Shown here one piece after another: positions 1-5,567 of a DNA stretch of 5,705 nucleotides. The DNA comes from Xanthobacteraceae bacterium (GTDB lineage: Bacteria; Pseudomonadota; Alphaproteobacteria; Rhizobiales; Xanthobacteraceae), in NCBI GenBank assembly GCA_030043175.1, contig JASHYD010001059.1, positions 1 through 5,705 on the forward strand, in the 5' to 3' direction. Made by a program: the position numbers and the translations under genes. The number at the start of each line of letters is the position of its first letter. Position 1 is the first letter of the stretch. The notes below the pieces were generated by a model. The model had not been told where the DNA came from and ran no database searches. It worked only from the letters and a program-made list of their open reading frames with translations.

Positions 1-54
1 ACGCTTCGAGCCGTCCGCTTCCCACCGCAGCCGAATCGCATCCCGGTCGATCAT
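1..54 (-). CDS. ISAzo13-family transposase, N-terminal fragment (cut by window edge)
   Basis: Only the first 18 codons are in the window, reading MIDRDAIRLRWEADGSKR and continuing past position 1. From memory of the family, this opening (M-I/V-D, then IRLRWE, then a DGSK/R turn) is how ISAzo13-type DDE transposases begin, usually followed by DERGRRLFAAAE. Such proteins cut and paste their own element. The ATG at 52-54 is the only usual start: the frame upstream is closed by a TGA about 14 codons back and holds no ATG or GTG. No clear Shine-Dalgarno sequence precedes it, which is common for insertion-sequence genes. Whether the full gene is intact lies outside the window. The family call rests on 18 residues only. 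Confidence 0.6.
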   Translation of the reverse strand, partial: MIDRDAIRLRWEADGSKR

Positions 55-158
55 GCTGACGTTGGTACCAATCAGTCCGATGACTGAGAATCACCCTCAT
101 CCGAGTCACTACGTCGCATCTCCGCGGAAAACCGATTCGGTTATTTTTGCGGCTGTCC
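55..158 (-). mobile_element. Probable 5' end of the ISAzo13-like element
   Basis: This is the non-coding stretch between the transposase start and a plausible element terminus. Read on the minus strand, the outer part is GGACAGCCGCAAAAATAACC (139-158). A terminal inverted repeat with a short A-run of this kind would fit an insertion-sequence end. The other end of the element is outside the window, so neither the inverted repeat partner nor a target duplication can be checked. The boundary at 158 is therefore an estimate. Confidence 0.4.
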
Positions 159-175
159 TTAGCTAAAACGGCGCG

Positions 176-193
176 GCTTTGCCGCCGCAAAGC
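176..193. repeat. Perfect 7-bp hairpin next to the IS end
   Basis: GCTTTGC (176-182) and GCAAAGC (187-193) are exact inverted repeats around a 4-nt loop. The hairpin lies about 18 bp outside the estimated insertion-sequence terminus. On the minus strand it is followed by CGCGCCGTTTT, so it could act as a weak terminator ahead of the insertion sequence, but the T-run is short and set back. A role as insertion target is equally possible. Confidence 0.35.
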
Positions 194-290
194 GTGACGG
201 CGTGGCGGAACGCGTTGGCAAAGCGAGCCGCATAGTCGAAAAACGCAATGTCTGCCGATCTGCTGCCCCTGGGATCGTGGTCGGCCCCCT

Positions 291-650
291 TTAGCTTAGA
301 ATAGGTTGTATGAAACTCTTGCTTGATGAGGGGGGCGTTATTCGACGTCGGTCGGCCTTCGATCCCTGTTCTGTTAAATTTTTTACATCGTTGGCTACCG
401 TGACGTGCGAGACGCCAATGACGTCGGCCATTTCACGCGTGGTGCAGTTCTCAGCTGCTAATCCATTAACTGCCTCCCGTCGCTGTCCGCATTACGTTCG
501 GGCCAGAGAGCGGGCTGTCACGGCGTCACGATTACCGCAGGGCACGGAATACAGTAACCATGCCTGCAGTTCCTTACGATTGTCGGAAGACTTGAAGGGC
601 GAGCGATTCGAAGGTCGCCCCGCGCTGATTGCCGCAAGTGGGCACCGGCA
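291..650 (-). pseudogene. Remnant of a helix-turn-helix DNA-binding protein
   Basis: A minus-strand frame open from 491 to a TAA at 291-293 encodes 66 residues without a start near its beginning. Its middle reads REMADVIGVSHVTVANDV, a convincing helix-turn-helix: a first helix, the G-V-S turn and a recognition helix with V-T-V. It is preceded by a helical RREAVNGLAAEN segment. This resembles HTH segments of ParB-like or replication-associated regulators in rhizobia. An in-frame TAA at 492-494 separates it from a further 52 open codons in the same frame (495-650), closed by a TGA at 651-653. The TAA could come from a CAA codon by one C-to-T change. After the HTH the sequence (KADRRRITPP onward) looks like arbitrary read-through. 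With no start codon, an internal stop and no recognisable C-terminus, this is best read as a decayed gene piece. Whether the 495-650 part belonged to the same gene is uncertain. Confidence 0.5.
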
Positions 651-653
651 TCA

Positions 654-831
654 TGGCCGTCTGCGGAAGCAGGAAGGCAAGTGTTTGGTAAATGTTTGTA
701 GCTCGCTATCGATCGGCGTCTGATGTGAGAAGCCCGGCGCGTTGTCGCGACGGGCATGCAGGTAGCCAGATTAGCTCGGTCGACTGGTTCGCCAGAACGT
801 TGAGCTGAGCCAACCCCCACTTCGGTTAAGA
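654..831. other. Gene-free stretch downstream of the fasciclin gene
   Basis: No frame here has a credible start, ribosome binding site or recognisable protein. A minus-strand open frame at 518-820 is low-complexity in character and gives no family signal. The stretch holds a hairpin (732-755) and one copy of a 12-bp direct repeat (768-779), listed separately. Together with the HTH remnant it looks like decayed DNA between the fasciclin gene and the insertion sequence. Confidence 0.5.
732..755 (-). terminator. Candidate hairpin terminator for the fasciclin gene
   Basis: GCCCG (732-736) plus CGCG (738-741) pair with CGCG (746-749) plus CGGGC (751-755). This gives a 9-bp GC-rich stem with one internal mismatch and a TTGT loop. 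It lies about 75 bp past the fasciclin stop codon in the direction of transcription. There is no real T-run after it on the minus strand (only TTCT), so it may slow transcription or protect the RNA end rather than act as a full intrinsic terminator. Confidence 0.35.
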
Positions 832-840
832 TTAGCTCGG
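768..840. repeat. 12-bp direct repeat at the fasciclin 3' end
   Basis: AGATTAGCTCGG occurs at 768-779 and again at 829-840, a period of 61 bp. The second copy covers the last codons and stop of the fasciclin gene; on the minus strand it reads CCG AGC TAA TCT. The first copy lies in the non-coding DNA downstream. The flanking bases differ. Confidence 0.6.
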
Positions 841-1404
841 CAGCAGCACGCTGTCGATCACATGGATAACGCCGTTCGACTGAAACACGTTCTGGATCGT
901 GACCCTGGAGACATTGCCCTTGGCGTCCCGGATCATGAGCGTGTTGGCCTTGCTCTCGACCCAGATCGGCTCGCCTTCGACGGTCTTGAACTCGGCCGTG
1001 CCGCCGCTCTTCCTTGCCGCCTCCATCAAATCCTTTGCGGAAAGCCGGCCCGGCACGACGTGGTAGGTCAGCACACCGGTCAGCTTTGCCTTCATCTCAG
1101 GTTTGAGCAGCGAATCCACGGTGCCAGGCGGCAGCTTCGCAAAGGCAGCGTTGGTCGGTGCGAAGACCGTGAAGGGGCCCGGCCCTTGGAGCGTCTCGAC
1201 CAGGCCTGCGGCCTTGACGGCGGCAACGAGCGTGGTGTGGTCCTTGGAGTTTACTGCATTTTGGATGATGTTCTTGGAAGGATACATCGGGGAGCCGCCG
1301 ACAGTAACGGTGTGCTCCTTCATTTGCGCGAGTGTGGGTGCTGCAGCCCCGGTCAAAACGAGGGACGCAACGGCCGCCAACATTGTAGTGCGTGAGAGTC
1401 TCAT
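832..1404 (-). CDS. Secreted fasciclin (FAS1) domain protein
   Basis: This encodes 190 residues. The N-terminus has two arginines, a hydrophobic stretch at about 8-22 and a likely signal peptidase I site after PTLA (cleavage near 26/27), so the mature protein should be exported. There is no lipobox cysteine. One FAS1 domain fills about 45-189: the H1 box FTVFAPTNAAF at 78-88, the central Y-H pair in LTYHVVPG at 113-119, and the H2 box NGVIHVIDSVLLP at 177-189. FAS1 domains serve in adhesion and surface interactions; bacterial single-domain members resemble mycobacterial MPT70. The ATG at 1402-1404 has a good ribosome binding site (GGAGA at 1411-1415, 6 nt away). The gene follows an ECF sigma factor and an RskA-type anti-sigma on the same strand. 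In mycobacteria SigK/RskA control fasciclin proteins, so this is a likely target of the adjacent sigma factor. FAS1 identity is near certain; the exact function is not. Confidence 0.95.
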   Translation of the reverse strand: MRLSRTTMLAAVASLVLTGAAAPTLAQMKEHTVTVGGSPMYPSKNIIQNAVNSKDHTTLVAAVKAAGLVETLQGPGPFTVFAPTNAAFAKLPPGTVDSLLKPEMKAKLTGVLTYHVVPGRLSAKDLMEAARKSGGTAEFKTVEGEPIWVESKANTLMIRDAKGNVSRVTIQNVFQSNGVIHVIDSVLLPS

Positions 1405-1667
1405 GTCGTTTCTCCATCAGGTGTTTGCAGTTTGAGCCGCACCGGCGGCTTGCAAACGGAGATACGGACAATGCGGACCGACGGATGCTTGACGCTTTCG
1501 AATTTCTTCGATCCCGCCTGCCCTGCTCCGCGTCCTTCGAGCGGCAGAGAGGCGGCTATCCGTTAAGCGGCTCAAATCCTAAAGCAGGACGATGATTCGA
1601 GCGCCGTACAGCCCGCGACTTCTTCTCAATCTGCTCGCTCACTGAGAGAAGGAGAAAGAGGTGTGGC
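1405..1667. other. Intergenic region upstream of the fasciclin gene
   Basis: This gap separates the anti-sigma stop from the fasciclin start. I find no coding signal: the plus-strand 67-codon frame at 1392-1595 has no ribosome binding site and no family likeness. The gap should hold the fasciclin promoter. Just past the anti-sigma stop, CTTCTC/GAGAAG segments (about 1620-1652) could fold weakly, but no clear terminator is seen. Confidence 0.5.
1461..1487 (-). promoter_or_regulatory. Possible SigK-like ECF promoter for the fasciclin gene
   Basis: On the minus strand CATCC (1483-1487) is followed after 15 bp by CCGTATC (1461-1467). As I recall them, mycobacterial SigK promoters have a CCATCC-type -35 and a CCGAATC-type -10 with a spacer of about 16. 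The match is close but not exact, and the spacer is slightly short. Transcription would begin near 1453 and leave a leader of about 50 nt. I did not find a second copy upstream of the sigma gene, which weakens the case. Confidence 0.3.
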
Positions 1668-2372
1668 CTACATATTCACCAGCTTGCCGGCGGCGATCAC
1701 CGGGCCGGTGGGTTGGCCGGTCGGCGATCCACCGGGCGGCTCCAGCGAGACGGCGAGCGTGGCATCCGGCGTGACCCGACCAACAAGGTCGGAAGGGATG
1801 TCGAGTCTGATCGGTTGACCCGGCTGGATGAGTCCGAGCGAGCGTGGCCGCGTCTCGCCGGACGGAATCAGCCACAGCTCATAGGCGCGCGGATCATTGG
1901 TGAGCAAAGCGGCCGGCACGATCACCAGGGTGTTGCCGGTTGCCGTCACCGAAGCCACGAAGTTCGGCTGGCCCGCGCTGGCGCTGAGCGTTGCCATTAA
2001 CGGCACGCGCGCCCCGGGAACAAGGCCGATATAGGCGAGCGCCGCGACGCTGGCGGCTGCCAGCGTCGCCGAAGCGATGGCGAGCCTGCGCCAGAAAGTG
2101 ACGCTCTGCCAAACCGACGGTCGCCTCGCCGCTGTTCCGATGGCCTTCTCGATGCGGGACCAGACGGCGTCCGGCGGCGCTACCGGCACCACCGCATCGG
2201 TCAATCCGCTGAGCCGTTCCTCCCAGAGCGCCACCTCGGAGGCAAGCGCGGGTTCCCGCGCGAGACGCCTTTCGACCTCCCGTCGCTCCGCGGCGCCGAG
2301 CACACCCAGCGCATATTCGGCGGCAATGAGGTTGCCGTCCTTGGGCGAATCTATGGTGTCGTTCGCGCTCAT
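1668..2372 (-). CDS. RskA-type membrane anti-sigma factor
   Basis: This encodes 234 residues: a cytoplasmic anti-sigma domain, one membrane helix and a periplasmic sensor domain. Residues 14-60 form the N-terminal helices (LIAAEYALGVLGAAERREVE). They lack the H-x3-C-x2-C zinc motif of ZAS-type anti-sigmas, as does mycobacterial RskA. A single hydrophobic helix lies at about 97-117 after the positive residues WRR. Residues 120-232 are the RskA C-terminal domain, with YELWLIP at 164-170 and LEPPGGSP followed by GQPTGP at 210-224, both typical of the family. The protein should hold the partner ECF sigma factor at the inner membrane until a signal, probably through regulated proteolysis, frees it. 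The ATG at 2370-2372 overlaps the sigma stop (ATGA), indicating translational coupling; GAAGG lies directly before it. The frame stays open far upstream into the sigma gene, but that is a GC-rich shadow. The family call is firm; the signal is unknown. Confidence 0.92.
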   Translation of the reverse strand: MSANDTIDSPKDGNLIAAEYALGVLGAAERREVERRLAREPALASEVALWEERLSGLTDAVVPVAPPDAVWSRIEKAIGTAARRPSVWQSVTFWRRLAIASATLAAASVAALAYIGLVPGARVPLMATLSASAGQPNFVASVTATGNTLVIVPAALLTNDPRAYELWLIPSGETRPRSLGLIQPGQPIRLDIPSDLVGRVTPDATLAVSLEPPGGSPTGQPTGPVIAAGKLVNM

Positions 2373-2926
2373 CCTTCGAGGCAGGCCCTGAGTTTCAACA
2401 GTCCGCGCCGAATCCAACTTTTCATCGTACCGAGCGGTACGCTCATCCGTTGAGCCAGCTCCTCGTAAGTGGAGCCGTCGAGAAAGGCGGCTCGGATAGC
2501 GGCTGAATGCTGCGCTTCCAGCTCTTCCAGACAGCGGGCAAGGCGCTGCTGCTGCTGTGCCAGCTCGACTCGCTCGATCGCACCAGGGGCGGGATCGCTC
2601 ACTGCATCGGCAACTTCGATCGGCTCCGTACGGCGCGTCACAGCGCTCGATCGCAGCCGGTCGATCGCCCGGTTGCGGGCGATCGCCACCAGCCAAGTGA
2701 TCGGGCTGGCCCGGCCCGGATCGAAACCGGCGGCTTTGCGCCACACCGTCACGTACACATCTTGCAGCACGTCCTCGGCCTCGCTCTTGTCATTCAAGAT
2801 ACGAAGACAAACGGCAAAAAGCTTCGCCGAGGTGTCTCGGTAAACCATGCGCAATGCCGCACTGTCCCCCGCGGCGACCCGCATCAAGGCGGCGGCGAGC
2901 TGGCTGCGCGATGCCTCTGCGTCCAT
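2369..2926 (-). CDS. ECF sigma factor, SigK-like partner of RskA
   Basis: This encodes 185 residues. Sigma region 2 lies at about 25-92: region 2.2 around SEAEDVLQDVYVTVWRK (48-64) contacts core polymerase, and region 2.4 around ITWLVAIARNRAIDRLR (76-92) should read the -10 element. Sigma region 4 lies at about 130-180, with a helix-turn-helix STYEELAQRMSVPLGTMKSW (152-171) for the -35 element. There is no sigma 1.1 or region 3, as expected for an ECF factor. The stop overlaps the start of the RskA-type anti-sigma by ATGA. I chose the ATG at 2924-2926 because it starts just before the conserved part. In-frame ATGs at 2957-2959 (196 residues) and 3143-3145 (258 residues) exist, but the longest overlaps the ABC gene and the added sequence looks non-coding. 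No strong ribosome binding site decides between the first two. It likely transcribes its own operon and the fasciclin gene. Confidence 0.93.
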   Translation of the reverse strand: MDAEASRSQLAAALMRVAAGDSAALRMVYRDTSAKLFAVCLRILNDKSEAEDVLQDVYVTVWRKAAGFDPGRASPITWLVAIARNRAIDRLRSSAVTRRTEPIEVADAVSDPAPGAIERVELAQQQQRLARCLEELEAQHSAAIRAAFLDGSTYEELAQRMSVPLGTMKSWIRRGLLKLRACLEG

Positions 2927-3078
2927 GCCTGCGCCATGCCCCGGAGCGACTGGCCTCATTCTATACCACACGAGCCGCCGTTGCTGTAGCCGGACAGGTG
3001 GCCGCGTCGCATGTCTCTGGGCCGCCGTCATCCTTGACGAAAACCGACCAGGCTTCGGTTGCAAGGCAACTGGGGCAA
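2927..3078. other. Spacer between ABC transporter and sigma gene
   Basis: This 152-bp gap should carry any separate promoter for the sigma/anti-sigma operon. A TATAGAAT stretch on the minus strand (2958-2965) could be a -10 element, but no matching -35 lies 16-18 bp upstream. No SigK-like motif pair was found. A weak hairpin near the ABC stop is listed separately. Confidence 0.4.
3042..3060 (-). terminator. Weak candidate terminator after the ABC transporter
   Basis: AACCGA (3042-3047) and TCGGTT (3055-3060) form a 6-bp stem with a 7-nt loop, about 18 nt past the ABC stop codon in the direction of transcription. On the minus strand the stem ends in a run of only four Ts (TCGGTTTTCG). If it works, the ABC gene and the sigma operon are separate transcripts; if not, read-through would join them. 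Confidence 0.35.
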
Positions 3079-5013
3079 TCATAAGGCGATGCGCGCCTGG
3101 GAGGTCATGCCACCTGAGGGGATCGCTGCCGATTCGGCGTCCCACAGCCGACCGGTCCGAGAATCACGCTCTACCCGGCTGTGGCGCTGTCCAGCGCCGC
3201 CGCCCACGCGGCGGACGGAATTGACGTCGTCGACGACCCTGGCGCCGCTGTGGCCGCGTCGGAGGATGATTTTACGATGATGAAAGTCCGCCAGTTCAGG
3301 ACGATGACCGATGCTGACGACGGTTGCGTCTTTGAGCTCGTGCCACAACATCCTCATAACCCGCTCCTGGCTCGCTGTGTCGAGGGCTGCGGTAGCTTCA
3401 TCGAGCACGACGATATCCGGGCGATGGAGCAGGACTCGCGCAAACGCCAACCGCTGTTTCTCGCCACCTGACAAGGTTTGATCCCAGGGCTCTTCCTCGT
3501 CGAGGTGTTCGACGAGGTAGCGGAGTTCGACTTTCTCCAACACTTTCGCAACCTGCTCGATGCTTCGACTCTCCGCCGCCTCCGGATAAGTCACGACGCG
3601 GCGAAGCGTGCCGAGCGGCAGATACGGTCGCTGCGGCAATACTAACAGCTTTGCCCCCGCGCGCGTGTCGATGTCCCCGTTACCCCAGGACCACACGCCC
3701 GCGAGGGCGCGCACGAGGGTGCTCTTGCCGGTTCCAGACTCGCCGGTGACCAACACCTTTTCGCCCGGCATAATCGCGAGTTCCGCGCGATCGATGACCG
3801 GTGCTCTGTCGTGGAGCGTGACTGAGACGTTACGCAGCCGCAGCGCAGCATCCCTTGCCTCGCCCCGCGTGATCCTGTCGACGCGGTCGATTTCCGCGCG
3901 CTTCAGCGCATCCAGCGAGAGTCTCAGCGATGCGATCCGGCGAGCCGACGCAGCCCATTCCGCAAGCCGCGGAAAATTGTCAACGAGCCAGTTGAACGCC
4001 GATTGCACGATCGTGAACGCAGATGCCGCCTGCATGACTTCGCCCAGCGTCATCGCATTGTCCAGGAACTTAGGCGCGCAGAGGATGATGGGCAGAATCG
4101 GCGTGATGTAGCCACCTGTTTGCGAGACTATTGTCGTTCGCATCGTCTGGATACAAACATCTCTCCACGCGAGAAACACCGTCTTGAAGGACTTGTCTGC
4201 CCCGCGGCGCTCTTCGTCGTCCCCATGAAGCAGGGCGATACCTTCACCATTTTCGCGCACACGGGTTAACAGATATCGGTACTCGGCCTCGGCTTGATCC
4301 TTGTTTTCCAACACGGCCACCAAGCGACGTCCCGCGCCTAACATGGTTCCACTCGCCACCACTGCATAGACCGCTGCCGCGATGACAAGGAAGCCCGGAA
4401 TAGTAAGTGCTGTTCCCCCAATCTGCACCGTGAACGCGCCGCCGACCGTCCACAAAACCGCGATGAACATCGCTGCTGATAGAACCGCCGATATCGTGCC
4501 GATGGCGAACTCAACTGGTGCCTCGGTCGCTATCCGCACATCGTCCACGATACGACATTCGGGGTTCTTGTGGACGCTACCCACAAGGTTGAGCTGATAG
4601 TAGCGGCCGTTCTTGAGCCAACGATCGATGAGGAGCTTGTTGAGCCACTCGCGCCATCGCCGCTGCATCGTCATGCGCGCCCAGAGCTGCGAGACTGTCA
4701 GGAACACGCTCCCCGCCAGAAGCGGCAAGTAGAGTATCGACAGCTCAAGAACCGTGGCCGAATCTCTCTTTTCGAGCGCGTCGAAAATGACGCGATTCCA
4801 AACGTTCATGCTGTAGGAGGCGACAAGGCTCCCGAGGACGATAAGCAGAAGGATTCCAGACAGAACCCATGACGCCCATGTGCCCCGCTCTCCCCAAAGA
4901 CCGGCGGCGCTTTGCCAGAAGTACCGCAGCAGGGACCGCGTCTCCAGCCCGACGGCCTGTTCGCCGGTCCCCTGCGCTGCGAGCGCTGCAATCTTTCTGT
5001 TCTTCCTAAGCAT
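3079..5013 (-). CDS. Fused permease/ATPase ABC transporter, YddA/BacA-related
   Basis: This encodes 644 residues, a half-transporter that should work as a homodimer in the inner membrane. The permease half (about 25-360) has hydrophobic segments near 49-68, 89-110, 169-191, 205-225, 301-317 and 323-344, plus the family motif NPECRIVDDVRIATE at 150-164 (commonly NPDQRI-x-DDI). The ATPase half has Walker A GESGTGKST (424-432), Q-loop glutamine 461, signature LSGGEKQR (514-521), Walker B IVVLDE (534-539) and the switch histidine in GHRPE (569-573), so it should be active. The fold matches the ABC_membrane_2/SbmA-BacA group, which includes E. coli YddA, mycobacterial Rv1819c and rhizobial BclA, known or proposed to move peptides, cobalamin or bleomycin. 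The ATG at 5011-5013 has a strong ribosome binding site (GGAGGG at 5017-5022). The tail beyond about residue 598 is arginine- and glycine-rich and unusual; a late frameshift is possible. The substrate cannot be told from sequence. Confidence 0.93.
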   Translation of the reverse strand: MLRKNRKIAALAAQGTGEQAVGLETRSLLRYFWQSAAGLWGERGTWASWVLSGILLLIVLGSLVASYSMNVWNRVIFDALEKRDSATVLELSILYLPLLAGSVFLTVSQLWARMTMQRRWREWLNKLLIDRWLKNGRYYQLNLVGSVHKNPECRIVDDVRIATEAPVEFAIGTISAVLSAAMFIAVLWTVGGAFTVQIGGTALTIPGFLVIAAAVYAVVASGTMLGAGRRLVAVLENKDQAEAEYRYLLTRVRENGEGIALLHGDDEERRGADKSFKTVFLAWRDVCIQTMRTTIVSQTGGYITPILPIILCAPKFLDNAMTLGEVMQAASAFTIVQSAFNWLVDNFPRLAEWAASARRIASLRLSLDALKRAEIDRVDRITRGEARDAALRLRNVSVTLHDRAPVIDRAELAIMPGEKVLVTGESGTGKSTLVRALAGVWSWGNGDIDTRAGAKLLVLPQRPYLPLGTLRRVVTYPEAAESRSIEQVAKVLEKVELRYLVEHLDEEEPWDQTLSGGEKQRLAFARVLLHRPDIVVLDEATAALDTASQERVMRMLWHELKDATVVSIGHRPELADFHHRKIILRRGHSGARVVDDVNSVRRVGGGAGQRHSRVERDSRTGRLWDAESAAIPSGGMTSQARIAL

Positions 5014-5446
5014 CTGCCCTCCATGAACTGATCCGACCAGCTTCGGGCACAGCTACGGAGTGGCCGCATGTGGAGATGCGAGCTAAAATTTCACAGTGTT
5101 GTGAGCCTCCAGTTCCACCGCGGGGCGCCAAGACGAGCGCATCCATCACATGGCGCTCCCTGCCGGAAAGGTGCGCGGCCTCAAGAACAATGAGGGAATA
5201 TTTTGTGCTGCCGATGTCCTGTCGGGCGCCGCACTCACGGACAGTCAACAGTGACCCCTGACAATAACCCGATGAAAACGCGTTGTTCAGGACGAACGCG
5301 AGGAGCACAACGTCAGCTCATGTAGGAGGGACCGTACCAATAGATGGGCAACGATGCAGCGGTCGCGGTAGATACCGTGATCACCGTCAAGGTGAATTTT
5401 TGATTAGCCTTTTGGGCGAAGGCGTCTGCTGCTCGCATGAAAGGGT
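5014..5446. other. Gene-poor region upstream of the ABC transporter
   Basis: I see no recognisable gene here. The best small candidate is a 41-codon minus-strand frame (5313-5438) starting MRAADAF. It has a hydrophobic middle and an aromatic end (PIYWYGPSYMS) but no ribosome binding site and no known family, so I do not call it. The ABC promoter should lie here. TTGACG (minus strand, near 5385) and TTGACT (near 5245) resemble -35 boxes but have no proper -10 at 16-18 bp. The stretch may be partly old insertion-sequence flank. Confidence 0.45.
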
Positions 5447-5532
5447 GTTGGAGGCCAAGACGGGCGTCAAGCCCGCGCGCTAGCGCGCCCCTTCGGGCTT
5501 GCGGGGCTATGACCCCCGCCTCCGCCTCCAAC
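5447..5532. repeat. Nested inverted repeats downstream of the IS110 transposase
   Basis: Three symmetric elements sit close together. The outer arms are GTTGGAGGC (5447-5455) and GCCTCCAAC (5524-5532). Middle arms are CAAGCCCG (5468-5475) and CGGGCTTG (5494-5501). Within the middle pair lies the 14-bp perfect palindrome GCGCGCTAGCGCGC (5475-5488). A competing stem, GCCCC (5487-5491) with GGGGC (5503-5507), is also possible. The structure begins 36 bp past the transposase stop. It may be a terminator, a REP-like palindrome, or part of the structured non-coding end of the IS110-family element. Confidence 0.65.
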
Positions 5533-5567
5533 CAAGGCTCTCCGTGCGATCGACGCCATGATGTGGC

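Noticed and set aside
310..723. 137-codon plus-strand open frame
   Set aside because: It lies opposite the HTH remnant, where the minus-strand frame carries the recognisable motif; the plus translation is arginine/serine-rich without a family signal.
862..1395. 177-codon plus-strand open frame opposite the fasciclin gene
   Set aside because: It is an antisense shadow of a well-supported FAS1 gene; the translation has no family likeness and no ribosome binding site.
2373..2744. N-terminal extension of the anti-sigma frame into the sigma gene
   Set aside because: The frame is open only because of high GC. The overlapping sigma factor is clearly the real product, and the ATGA start at 2372 gives a normal RskA-type length.
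2958..2965. TATAGAAT as a sigma-70 -10 box for the sigma operon
   Set aside because: No TTGACA-like -35 lies 16-18 bp upstream (the sequences there are CAGCAA or TACAGC), so a promoter call is not supported.
2927..3145. Longer sigma factor starting at 3145
   Set aside because: The added 73 residues overlap the end of the ABC gene and look non-coding; conserved sigma region 2 begins well after the 2926 start.
3608..4111. 167-codon plus-strand open frame, with other plus-strand frames across 3181-4872
   Set aside because: All lie opposite the ABC transporter, whose motifs are unambiguous. Their serine/arginine-rich translations are typical antisense shadows.
5006..5308. 100-codon minus-strand open frame upstream of the ABC transporter
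   Set aside because: The translation shows no domain or motif, and it overlaps the start and ribosome binding site of the ABC gene in another frame.
5313..5438. 41-codon minus-strand small protein with a hydrophobic segment
   Set aside because: There is no ribosome binding site, no recognisable family and only one short hydrophobic stretch, so chance is a sufficient explanation.
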